This document shows, in pieces, positions 1 through 5,862 of a stretch of 6,301 nucleotides of DNA. Source of the stretch: an uncultured Collinsella sp. (lineage in GTDB: Bacteria; Actinomycetota; Coriobacteriia; Coriobacteriales; Coriobacteriaceae); NCBI GenBank assembly GCA_902494375.1, contig CABUTL010000090.1, positions 1 through 6,301 of the forward strand, read 5' to 3'. The notes below the pieces were generated by a model that was given only the letters and a program-made list of their open reading frames with translations, was not told the DNA's origin and searched no databases. A program made the position numbers and the translations under genes. Numbering within the stretch: position 1 is the first letter of the stretch; every line of letters begins with the position of its first letter.

Positions 1-1188
1 CGTCTCGGTATAGCGTTCGTACAGGATGTTGCGAACGCCCGAAAACTTGGTATCCCACTGGCTGCGACGTCCGTCGAGCTTTTGGTAGTCGACCGAGATC
101 TTCGTATCGCCCAGGCCATCCAAGAATGCACGACGCACGCGAGGGGGCAAGTCCTCCCACGGCGTATCAGCGCTCACCTTAAAGTGTTTGCAGACCGCAG
201 CAAAAATCTGCGGATAGTAGTTCGAGTTGCCAAACAGGCTACCAAAGACTCCGTCGGCAATGGACTTCGAGGGGTCCTCAATCAGCGCCTCGGCATCAAC
301 GGTTTTCTTAAAGCCCAGGCCGTCGCACTCAGGACATGCGCCATAGGGAGCGTTGAACGAAAAATCACGCGGCTGAAGATCGTCAATGGAGTGACCATGC
401 TCCGGGCACGCCAAGGCCAACGAATACTCCAGCAGCTCGCCCTCGGTCCCCTCGGGAGCATCACGATCGGGCAGCATGTACACGTTTACATTGCCGTGAG
501 CCAGCGCGGTCGCCTGCTCAACAGACTCGGCGATACGGCCCAGAGAGTTCTCACGGATCACGATGCGGTCGACTACGACCTCGATATCGTGCTTGAACTT
601 CTTGTCCAGATCGATCGGATCGTCGAGCGAGCGCACTTCACCGTCGACACGCACGCGGCTAAAGCCCTCGGCGCGAAGGTCCTCAAACAGTTTGGTGTAC
701 TCGCCTTTTCGCCCGCGCACCACCGGTGCCAGCACAAACGCGCGGCGGCCCTCCCCCGCCGCCAAGACCTTGTCGGCAACCTGGTCGGTCGTCTGACGCT
801 CAATGACGCGGCCGCATTCGGGACAGTGCGGGGTGCCCACACGGGCGAACAGCAGGCGCAGATAGTCATAAATCTCGGTTACGGTGCCAACCGTCGAGCG
901 AGGGTTTTTAGACGTCGTCTTTTGGTCGATCGACACCGCCGGCGAAAGGCCGTCGATTGAATCCAAGTCGGGTTTGTCCATCTGGCCCAAGAACTGGCGC
1001 GCATAGCTCGAAAGGCTCTCGACGTATCGACGCTGGCCCTCGGCATAGATAGTGTCAAATGCCAGCGAACTCTTGCCCGAGCCAGAAAGACCGGTAATGA
1101 CCACGAGTTGGTCACGCGGAATGGAAACATCGATATCACGGAGGTTGTGCTCACGAGCGCCGCGAATAACGATAGAAGAATCAGACAT
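1..1188 (-). CDS. uvrA: UvrA, excinuclease ABC subunit A, N-terminal 396 residues (partial)
   Basis: UvrA is the cytoplasmic damage-recognition ATPase of nucleotide excision repair; it dimerises, binds DNA and loads UvrB. Reading the minus strand from ATG at 1188-1186 gives an uninterrupted frame to the window edge. Visible parts: residues 10-16 GAREHNL; Walker A GLSGSGKS at 33-40; the [16 protein letters not shown] stretch at 55-70; a probable Q-loop around Q89; the UvrB-binding domain at about 120-250; and the first zinc module with C261, H264, C285 and C288. The fragment ends inside the expected insertion domain. Full UvrA is about 940 residues, so roughly 550, including the second ABC module, lie off the left edge. 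The start is supported by AAGGAG at 1199-1194, five bases upstream. It is divergent from the LTAS-like gene. A LexA-like box upstream suggests SOS control. No defect is seen in the visible part. Confidence 0.98.
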   Translation of the reverse strand, partial: MSDSSIVIRGAREHNLRDIDVSIPRDQLVVITGLSGSGKSSLAFDTIYAEGQRRYVESLSSYARQFLGQMDKPDLDSIDGLSPAVSIDQKTTSKNPRSTVGTVTEIYDYLRLLFARVGTPHCPECGRVIERQTTDQVADKVLAAGEGRRAFVLAPVVRGRKGEYTKLFEDLRAEGFSRVRVDGEVRSLDDPIDLDKKFKHDIEVVVDRIVIRENSLGRIAESVEQATALAHGNVNVYMLPDRDAPEGTEGELLEYSLALACPEHGHSIDDLQPRDFSFNAPYGACPECDGLGFKKTVDAEALIEDPSKSIADGVFGSLFGNSNYYPQIFAAVCKHFKVSADTPWEDLPPRVRRAFLDGLGDTKISVDYQKLDGRRSQWDTKFSGVRNILYERYTET

Positions 1189-1193
1189 GGAAG

Positions 1194-1206
1194 CTCCTTG
1201 CCTCCT
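1194..1206 (-). promoter_or_regulatory. Tandem Shine-Dalgarno sites of uvrA
   Basis: Two Shine-Dalgarno-like sequences precede uvrA on the minus strand: AGGAGG (1206-1201, 12 bases from the ATG) and AAGGAG (1199-1194, 5 bases from it). The nearer has usable spacing and fixes the start at 1188. The farther one is too distant for the same ATG, with no other in-frame start seen between them. Confidence 0.6.
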
Positions 1207-1216
1207 ATTGCATCGA

Positions 1217-1222
1217 ATCATA
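1217..1222 (-). promoter_or_regulatory. Candidate -10 element for uvrA
   Basis: The minus strand reads TATGAT, five of six matches to TATAAT, 28 bases upstream of the uvrA ATG. No good -35 lies 16-18 bases upstream. The alternative -10, TAAACT at 1237-1232, is a weaker hexamer (four of six). The choice between them is open. Confidence 0.35.
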
Positions 1223-1249
1223 CTGTCGATGAGTTTAGCGCACTCGACG

Positions 1250-1263
1250 CGCACAGATGTTCG
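1250..1263 (-). promoter_or_regulatory. Probable LexA (SOS) box upstream of uvrA
   Basis: On the minus strand the site reads CGAACATCTGTGCG. It matches the Gram-positive/actinobacterial LexA (DinR) consensus CGAAC-N4-GTTCG at 9 of 10 defined positions. It lies 62-75 bases upstream of the uvrA start. Two -10-like hexamers follow it towards uvrA: TAAACT (1237-1232), whose -35 region would fall inside the box, and TATGAT (1222-1217), which would place the box just upstream of -35. Either position fits repression by LexA. uvrA is a classic SOS gene in many bacteria; binding here is inferred. Confidence 0.6.
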
Positions 1264-1331
1264 TAATACAAGATTCGCAGACCTTTAGCTTTGCGTATCG
1301 GGTGCTTTGTTTCTCGAAATGCCGTGGAAAG

Positions 1332-1369
1332 GTTACAGTAATCTACTACTGAACTTAATTTGCTGTAAC
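1332..1369 (+). repeat. Inverted repeat / possible leader hairpin before the LTAS-like gene
   Basis: GTTACAG at 1332-1338 is the exact reverse complement of CTGTAAC at 1363-1369. With the next two inner bases the stem extends to nine pairs, including one G-U, around a 20-base loop. The right arm ends two bases before the GAGG Shine-Dalgarno at 1371-1374. It could be a regulator's operator or an RNA structure affecting translation. There is no T-run after it, so it is not a terminator. No convincing promoter hexamers could be assigned in this intergenic region on the plus strand. Confidence 0.4.
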
Positions 1370-1370
1370 A

Positions 1371-1374
1371 GAGG
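1371..1374 (+). promoter_or_regulatory. Shine-Dalgarno deciding the LTAS-like start
   Basis: GAGG lies seven bases before ATG 1382, within a GAGGAA stretch. The frame is open further upstream (TTG at 1307, ATG at 1319), but those codons have no comparable ribosome site, and their extra 25 residues contain a short Cys-rich segment that does not look like a signal or membrane start. ATG 1382 is therefore preferred. Confidence 0.65.
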
Positions 1375-1381
1375 AACGTCC

Positions 1382-3535
1382 ATGACCGAAGATATCCCCC
1401 TTGAAATCACTTCGAGCGACATGGCCAATCTGCCCATATTCATCGCCGTCCTTATCGTGGCCACCGTCGTCGTGCGCGTGTATTTTTCAATCAAACACAA
1501 TGAAAAGCCGCCCATTGCCCGCGTCTTTTGGTGCGCGACGCTCCTCATCCCGCTCGGCATGGTAGCTGCATGGATTACGAATCAATTGCTCGTAAATGAG
1601 GACAATTCCCTATGGGTCCTTTCTTATTCGGCGCTCGGTGCTGCCGCCGTCATACTTCTTGTCGAGCCCTTGGTTTCGGGACTTATCGACCAAACCGATC
1701 TTGCGACGGGAACGGTTGCCTGTATTTGCCGTGACATCCTTGTCATCGCCGCTGTTTCAGCGCTCTCGTTCGTTTCGCTCGAAATTGCCTGTAACGAAAC
1801 GTTCTATCGCATTCCCGCCAACTCATTCGGGTTTTCCGTCGGGCTGCTCGCGACGGTTCTGCTCTCCCTTTATTTGCTGGGACAGCGTCATGGAGGCGTC
1901 ATGGCCCTCGTGCCCGTCGCCTGTTGCATCCTTGGCATTGCCGAGCACTTCGTCATAACGTTTAAAGGCGAAGCCATCCTGCCAAGCGATATCTTGGCCC
2001 TTGGCACCGCAATGGAAGTGAGCGAGGGATACGAGTTTACCTTTACCGCCGGAATCGTAACCTCTCTCGCCCTGCTGGAGATTTCCCTGGGGCTTCTTTC
2101 GCTTATCCGACCGCGAAAGCTCCGTACGCCCACCCATGTCTTCCCCGCAATCGCCGCTAACCTCTGCGCTTTTCTGCTAGTGACCGTTGTGGGGCTCTCG
2201 GGCTTTTCCAGCATCGACTTGGAGCAGGCGCTGGATTTTGGATTTGACCGTTGGCAGCCCATCACCACATATACGTCTCAGGGTTTTATCACTTCGTTCA
2301 CCGAAATGGTCAACGAGTTGCCCATTGAGAAGCCCGAAGGCTATACGCCCGATGAGGCGCAGAGCATCGAGCAGGAGCTCGCCGCCGCCTACGACAGCAC
2401 GTATGGCTCGAGCGAGCAGCGCGCGGCTGCCGTTGCCCAGTTCAATGAAATCAAGCCGACGATTGTTGCCGTCATGAACGAGAGTTTTAGCGACCTTTCG
2501 TGCTTTGAGCAGCTCCAGGCGGCCGGGTACACCGGCCCCGCATTCTACAACTCGCTTCCCGACACACTTGTTCGCGGCACCATGCTCGCTTCGGTCACCG
2601 GTGGCGGAACGGCGAACTCCGAATTCGAATTTTTGACCGGAGCGACAACGGCCTTTGTCGGATTAGGCAAGATCCCCTATCAGCTGTATCAGATGAATGG
2701 CGTCAACAGCCTGGCAAAGGACCTTAAAGAGCTTGGGTATACCGCTACCGCTATGCACCCGCAAAACCCCGTCAACTACCATCGAGATAAGATCTATCAG
2801 CAGCTGGGCTTTGGAGACTTTCTTTCAATCGGCGATTTCGAAGGTGCGCCCTGTTACCATGCCGGCGTATGCGACTACGCCACCTACGACAAGATACTCG
2901 ACCTGCTTAGAACCGACGAAGCGCCGCAGTTCATCTTTGACGTCACGATGCAAAATCACGGCGGCTACGACTATGGCACCGTTCCCGCCGAAGAGCTGAC
3001 AAACTATTGGGTCGAGGGAGCCAGCGAGGGCGCCAATAGCGCGCTCAACACCTATCTCACCTGCATCAACGCATCCGACCGGGACCTCGAGTACTTTATC
3101 AACGAGCTCCGCAATATCGGCAGACCGGTTGTCCTTGTCTTTTTTGGCGACCATCAGCCGAGCGCCGCAACGACTCTCAACGACGAGCTGTACCCTCAGG
3201 AAGATACGGCAAGCCACGCTTTCCGTATCTATCAGTCGACATATTTCGTCTGGGCTAACTATGAAATCGCCGGCAATACCGAGCTCAACGTCTACGACAC
3301 CGTCGGGGCAAACGAGATTGCAGCCATTACCCTTAATAAGATCGGCGCCCCGCTCACCGACTATCAAAAGGCTCTGCTTGCAACAAGGTCAGATGTGCCC
3401 ACCATCAATGTCGCCGGCTACCTTGGTGCCGACGGGCTGCGCTACGACTTGGAATCTGAAGACAGCCCATACGCCTCGACGATCGACAAGCTGCAGCGCA
3501 TGCAATACCTCGAGTTCGCCAGCAAAGTTCAGTAA
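1382..3535 (+). CDS. LTA synthase-family membrane protein (sulfatase/alkaline-phosphatase-fold phosphoglycerol transferase)
   Basis: A 717-residue polytopic membrane enzyme. About eight hydrophobic segments occupy residues 15-35, 47-66, 78-101, 116-135, 148-167, 172-195, 220-242 and 254-274, with a family-like ILPSDIL motif at 199-205. An acidic, Ala-rich linker (about 318-352) leads to an extracytoplasmic catalytic domain (about 358-670). There the LtaS active-site pattern is complete: E367 in MNESFSDLS; nucleophile T410 in GGGTANSEFEF; H459 in AMHPQNP; H526 in MQNHGGYD; and D590-H591 in FFGDHQP. Family members transfer glycerol phosphate from phosphatidylglycerol to build lipoteichoic acid or decorate other surface glycans; the acceptor cannot be told here. 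LtaS of Firmicutes has five membrane helices and is about 650 residues long, so this is a longer variant. C491 and C497 in the outer domain could form a disulfide. It stands alone between uvrA and mrp, with no visible terminator after it. Confidence 0.9.
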   Translation: MTEDIPLEITSSDMANLPIFIAVLIVATVVVRVYFSIKHNEKPPIARVFWCATLLIPLGMVAAWITNQLLVNEDNSLWVLSYSALGAAAVILLVEPLVSGLIDQTDLATGTVACICRDILVIAAVSALSFVSLEIACNETFYRIPANSFGFSVGLLATVLLSLYLLGQRHGGVMALVPVACCILGIAEHFVITFKGEAILPSDILALGTAMEVSEGYEFTFTAGIVTSLALLEISLGLLSLIRPRKLRTPTHVFPAIAANLCAFLLVTVVGLSGFSSIDLEQALDFGFDRWQPITTYTSQGFITSFTEMVNELPIEKPEGYTPDEAQSIEQELAAAYDSTYGSSEQRAAAVAQFNEIKPTIVAVMNESFSDLSCFEQLQAAGYTGPAFYNSLPDTLVRGTMLASVTGGGTANSEFEFLTGATTAFVGLGKIPYQLYQMNGVNSLAKDLKELGYTATAMHPQNPVNYHRDKIYQQLGFGDFLSIGDFEGAPCYHAGVCDYATYDKILDLLRTDEAPQFIFDVTMQNHGGYDYGTVPAEELTNYWVEGASEGANSALNTYLTCINASDRDLEYFINELRNIGRPVVLVFFGDHQPSAATTLNDELYPQEDTASHAFRIYQSTYFVWANYEIAGNTELNVYDTVGANEIAAITLNKIGAPLTDYQKALLATRSDVPTINVAGYLGADGLRYDLESEDSPYASTIDKLQRMQYLEFASKVQ

Positions 3536-3596
3536 GCCCGCCCATTCGCTTGGACCCATCGTATTGCAAGCACGCTCGGCCCAAATGCATCGCAAA

Positions 3597-3625
3597 TGAC
3601 TCCCGCTCGCAAACGAGAGTACAAT
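3597..3625 (+). promoter_or_regulatory. Promoter of the mrp operon
   Basis: A -35-like ATGACT (3597-3602, keeping the TGAC core) and a -10 TACAAT (3620-3625, five of six) are separated by exactly 17 bases. Transcription would start near 3632, giving a leader of about 50 bases. The spacer holds a small palindrome, CTCG-caaa-CGAG (3606-3617), and the heptamer TCGCAAA occurs at 3590-3596 and 3607-3613. These may be operator elements or chance. Confidence 0.6.
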
Positions 3626-3644
3626 GACGCTCGTGTCACATCAC

Positions 3645-3658
3645 GGGGCTCCGGCCCC
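3645..3658 (+). promoter_or_regulatory. GC-rich UNCG-loop hairpin in the mrp leader
   Basis: GGGGC and GCCCC pair around TCCG, giving a five-pair all-GC stem closed by the very stable C(UCCG)G tetraloop. It lies about 13 bases into the predicted transcript and ends ten bases before the AAGGAG at 3669-3674. There is no T-run, so it is not a terminator. A 5'-protecting structure that leaves the ribosome site free is the simplest reading. Confidence 0.5.
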
Positions 3659-3668
3659 AACATATACA

Positions 3669-3674
3669 AAGGAG
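3669..3674 (+). promoter_or_regulatory. Shine-Dalgarno deciding the mrp start
   Basis: AAGGAG sits six bases before ATG 3681. An upstream in-frame ATG at 3624 overlaps the predicted -10 hexamer, so it cannot be in the message from that promoter and is rejected. Confidence 0.85.
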
Positions 3675-3680
3675 TCATAC

Positions 3681-4511
3681 ATGGGTTGCGAGCACGCACA
3701 GGCCGCCGGCGGACAAACATCGCCGTCGCAATTTGAGGAGAACACGCTGTCCGAGGTCAAACGCGTCATCGCCGTGCTTTCCGGCAAGGGCGGTGTCGGC
3801 AAGTCGTTTGTCACCGGTGCCATCGCCACCGAGCTTGCCCGCCACGACCACAAGGTCGGCGTCCTCGATGCCGACATCACCGGTCCCTCTATCCCCAAGA
3901 TGTTCGGTATGAGCGGACGCCACGTCCATGCCCTTGGCAACCTTATGCTGCCCGAAATCTCCGAGCACGGCGTCAAGGTCATGAGCTCCAACCTGCTGCT
4001 CCAAAACGAGACCGACCCCGTCCTTTGGCGCGGTCCGGTCATCGCAGGCGCCATTAGGCAGTTCTGGAGCGAGACCTCGTGGGGCCCCATCGACTACCTG
4101 CTGGTCGACATGCCTCCGGGAACAGGCGACGTCGCGCTCACCGTCTTCCAGTCACTGCCCGTCGACGGCATCGTCATCGTCACGAGCCCGCAGGATCTGG
4201 TCTCGATGATCGTCGCCAAGGCGGTCAACATGGCCGAGAAGATGAACGTCCCCATTCTGGGCATCGTCGAGAACATGAGCTATATCGAGTGCCCCGACTG
4301 CGGCAAGAAGATCGAGGTCTTTGGCAAGAGCAAGCTCCCCGAGGTCGCAGAGCGCTATAACCTCGACATCTTGGGCCAGCTTCCCATTAATCCGGCACTC
4401 GCCGAGGCCTGCGATAAGGGCAAGGTCGAGACCGCACTGCCCGATGGCATGTTGCCCAAGGCAGTCTCTGCCGTCGAGGCCATTACCCCGCACGAGACCG
4501 ACGAGGCCTAA
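3681..4511 (+). CDS. mrp: Mrp/NBP35/ApbC-family P-loop ATPase, iron-sulfur cluster carrier
   Basis: A 276-residue cytoplasmic protein of the Mrp/ApbC branch of the SIMIBI/MinD-like NTPases. Family members bind and transfer Fe-S clusters to apoproteins in an ATP-dependent way. Visible features: deviant Walker A with signature lysine, SGKGGVGKS (34-42); switch I DADITGPSIPKMFG (63-76); LWRGPV (115-120) and the following IRQF; Walker B LLVDMPPGTGD (140-150); the SPQD segment (169-172); ENMSYIECPDCG (197-208) with the CxxC pair C204/C207 that bridges a cluster in the dimer; then FG (214-215) and LGQLPI (231-236). The N-terminal DUF59/MIP18 domain of many bacterial Mrp proteins is absent. Instead there is a short, low-complexity tail with one Cys (C3) and one His (H5). 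The gene has its own promoter. Its TAA directly abuts the GTG of the next gene, indicating a coupled two-gene operon. Its client proteins are not known from the sequence. Confidence 0.95.
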   Translation: MGCEHAQAAGGQTSPSQFEENTLSEVKRVIAVLSGKGGVGKSFVTGAIATELARHDHKVGVLDADITGPSIPKMFGMSGRHVHALGNLMLPEISEHGVKVMSSNLLLQNETDPVLWRGPVIAGAIRQFWSETSWGPIDYLLVDMPPGTGDVALTVFQSLPVDGIVIVTSPQDLVSMIVAKAVNMAEKMNVPILGIVENMSYIECPDCGKKIEVFGKSKLPEVAERYNLDILGQLPINPALAEACDKGKVETALPDGMLPKAVSAVEAITPHETDEA

Positions 4512-5783
4512 GTGAACACGAGCGCCTTCTATGACGTCCTGGTAATCGGCGGCGGGGCTTCAGGCCTCGCCGCCGCCATTACGGCCGCACGCGCTGGCAA
4601 AAGCGTCTGCATCGTTGAGCGCGATGTCGCCTGCGGCCTTAAGCTCCTTGCGACCGGTAACGGCCGCTGCAACCTCTCCAACGAATCGATTGATCCTCAG
4701 CGGTATAACCACCCCGTATTCGTCGAATCTGTCATGGGCCCCCAACCCGAACAAGAGCTTATGGGTTTCTTCTCCTCGCTGGGCATCATGACAACCTCCG
4801 AGGAAGGCCGGCTGTACCCGCGCTCCCTTCGCGCAGAATCGGTGCGCGACGCGCTTCTCAACGTTTGCGACCGCCTAGGTATCACCTTAATCTGCGGAGC
4901 CAACGTTGCCTCGGCGCACAAAGCTTCCGAAGGCTGGACACTCCAAATAGACCGTCCAGCGCGGGCGCTCAAGGCAAAAAAGCACGACGACCGAAAATCG
5001 GAGCTCCGCTCGCTTCGGAAAGCGCTCGCCGATGTCCCTCGCAAGAACGAGGCCCTGCAGGCACATGCCGTAATTATCGCCACGGGCGGCAACCCCACCG
5101 GTATCGCCGATACGTTTCGCCTCCCCCTCACTTCGCTGCGCCCCATCCTCTGCCCCGTATCGGCAACGGTCGTCGGCGATCGGGCGGCACTCAAGACGTT
5201 GGATGGCCTGCGCGTCCGCGCCCGCTTGACGCTCGCCCGCAATCATAATGAGCTCTGGCACGAAGACGGTGAAGTCCTGTTTCGAACCTTCGGTATCTCG
5301 GGCGTCGCTGTCTTCAACCTCTCCCGTCGTATCCAGCGCGGCGATACGATCCTGCTCGACGTTTTCCCCGACCTCTCCAAAGACGAGCTGCTCGATATGC
5401 TCAACCGGCGCGTTGAGCTGCTCGGCGGCTTTTCGCCCCGCGATCCCCGTTGGCTCGACGGCATGCTCGCCCCGCAACTCTCCCGCGTCGTCTGCACGAC
5501 GTTCGAGCAGTGCCATCCAGGCTCCAACGATGTCATCCACCTGGTCTCAATCCTCAAACACTTTAAATTGCTCGTCGAGGGAACAGCCGAGGAGCGCTCG
5601 GCGCAGGTCACGCGTGGTGGCGTATCTGTCGAGAGCATCTCAATACCCAGTCTACGCGCGCGCAGCGCTGTCGACGCCCCGCTTTACGTCTGCGGCGAAG
5701 CGCTCGACATCGACGCCGATTGCGGAGGCTTTAACCTTGCGTGGGCATGGCTCTCGGGCATTCGCGCTGCAAGCAGCCTGTAG
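4512..5783 (+). CDS. HI0933/YhiN/BaiN-family FAD-dependent oxidoreductase-like protein
   Basis: A 423-residue predicted flavoprotein. It shows a Rossmann FAD site VIGGGASG (11-18) with ribose-binding E36; the family hallmark KLLATGNGRCNLSN (44-57); EEGRLYPRS (97-105); ATGGNP (190-195); FGISGVAVFNLSR in the middle domain; and the C-terminal FAD motif GEALDIDADCGGFNLAWAWLSG (395-416, key residues G395, E396, D399, G405-G406, N408, W411). The family is largely uncharacterised; BaiN was linked to bile-acid 7-dehydroxylation, but that role cannot be assumed here. Two departures: an Arg/Lys-rich stretch at about 150-182, and loss of the usual TGxxGY segment after ATGG, leaving a shorter link to the ILCPVSA strand. 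The start is GTG at 4512, directly after the mrp TAA, with weak GAGG (4503-4506) inside mrp, so translation probably depends on coupling. A hairpin terminator follows at 5813. Confidence 0.92.
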   Translation: MNTSAFYDVLVIGGGASGLAAAITAARAGKSVCIVERDVACGLKLLATGNGRCNLSNESIDPQRYNHPVFVESVMGPQPEQELMGFFSSLGIMTTSEEGRLYPRSLRAESVRDALLNVCDRLGITLICGANVASAHKASEGWTLQIDRPARALKAKKHDDRKSELRSLRKALADVPRKNEALQAHAVIIATGGNPTGIADTFRLPLTSLRPILCPVSATVVGDRAALKTLDGLRVRARLTLARNHNELWHEDGEVLFRTFGISGVAVFNLSRRIQRGDTILLDVFPDLSKDELLDMLNRRVELLGGFSPRDPRWLDGMLAPQLSRVVCTTFEQCHPGSNDVIHLVSILKHFKLLVEGTAEERSAQVTRGGVSVESISIPSLRARSAVDAPLYVCGEALDIDADCGGFNLAWAWLSGIRAASSL

Positions 5784-5793
5784 CCGCGCAGTC

Positions 5794-5799
5794 TATAAT
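5794..5799 (+). promoter_or_regulatory. Consensus -10 element for the downstream flavoprotein gene
   Basis: A perfect TATAAT lies eleven bases after the stop codon of the preceding gene. Transcription would begin near 5806. No TTGACA-like -35 is found at 16-18 bases; that position carries a GCTGC-AA-GCAGC palindrome (5766-5777) at the end of the preceding gene. The promoter is plausible but rests on the -10 alone. Confidence 0.5.
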
Positions 5800-5812
5800 C
5801 AAAATGCATTCG

Positions 5813-5844
5813 GGCCGTCTGGGATACCGGACGGCCTCTTTCTT
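5813..5844 (+). terminator. Rho-independent terminator-like hairpin
   Basis: GGCCGTCTGG (5813-5822) pairs with CCGGACGGCC (5827-5836) around the loop GATA: ten pairs with one G-U. It is followed by TCTTTCTT (5837-5844). The stem and T-rich tail fit an intrinsic terminator for the mrp operon, although the T-run is interrupted by C. It also lies downstream of the TATAAT at 5794, so it would form the very 5' end of the next gene's message and could act as an attenuator or stabilising leader. Confidence 0.75.
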
Positions 5845-5862
5845 GCCTCTAAGGAGACCTCG

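Noticed and set aside
82..960. Long open frame on the plus strand (292 codons) inside the uvrA region
   Set aside because: It is antisense to a clear UvrA reading frame, shows no recognisable domain, and reflects the GC-biased codon pattern of the real gene.
1307..1381. Upstream TTG/ATG extension of the LTAS-like protein
   Set aside because: There is no suitable ribosome site at 1307 or 1319, while ATG 1382 has GAGG at seven bases; the added residues overlap the inverted repeat.
2825..3367. Minus-strand open frame of 180 codons within the LTAS-like gene
   Set aside because: It overlaps the catalytic domain, whose active-site motifs are all in the plus-strand frame, and has no independent support.
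3536..3600. Possible terminator after the LTAS-like gene
   Set aside because: No stem of useful length followed by a T-run could be found; read-through into the mrp promoter region cannot be excluded.
3645..3658. Leader hairpin considered as a terminator
   Set aside because: It is followed by AACATATAC, not a T-run, and is a short stem located inside the predicted mrp transcript.
3624..3680. Upstream ATG extension of Mrp
   Set aside because: The ATG overlaps the predicted -10 hexamer and the extension spans the leader hairpin; ATG 3681 has AAGGAG at six bases.
4887..5540. Minus-strand open frame of 217 codons within the HI0933-family gene
   Set aside because: It is opposite a well-supported flavoprotein frame and has no ribosome site or family motif.
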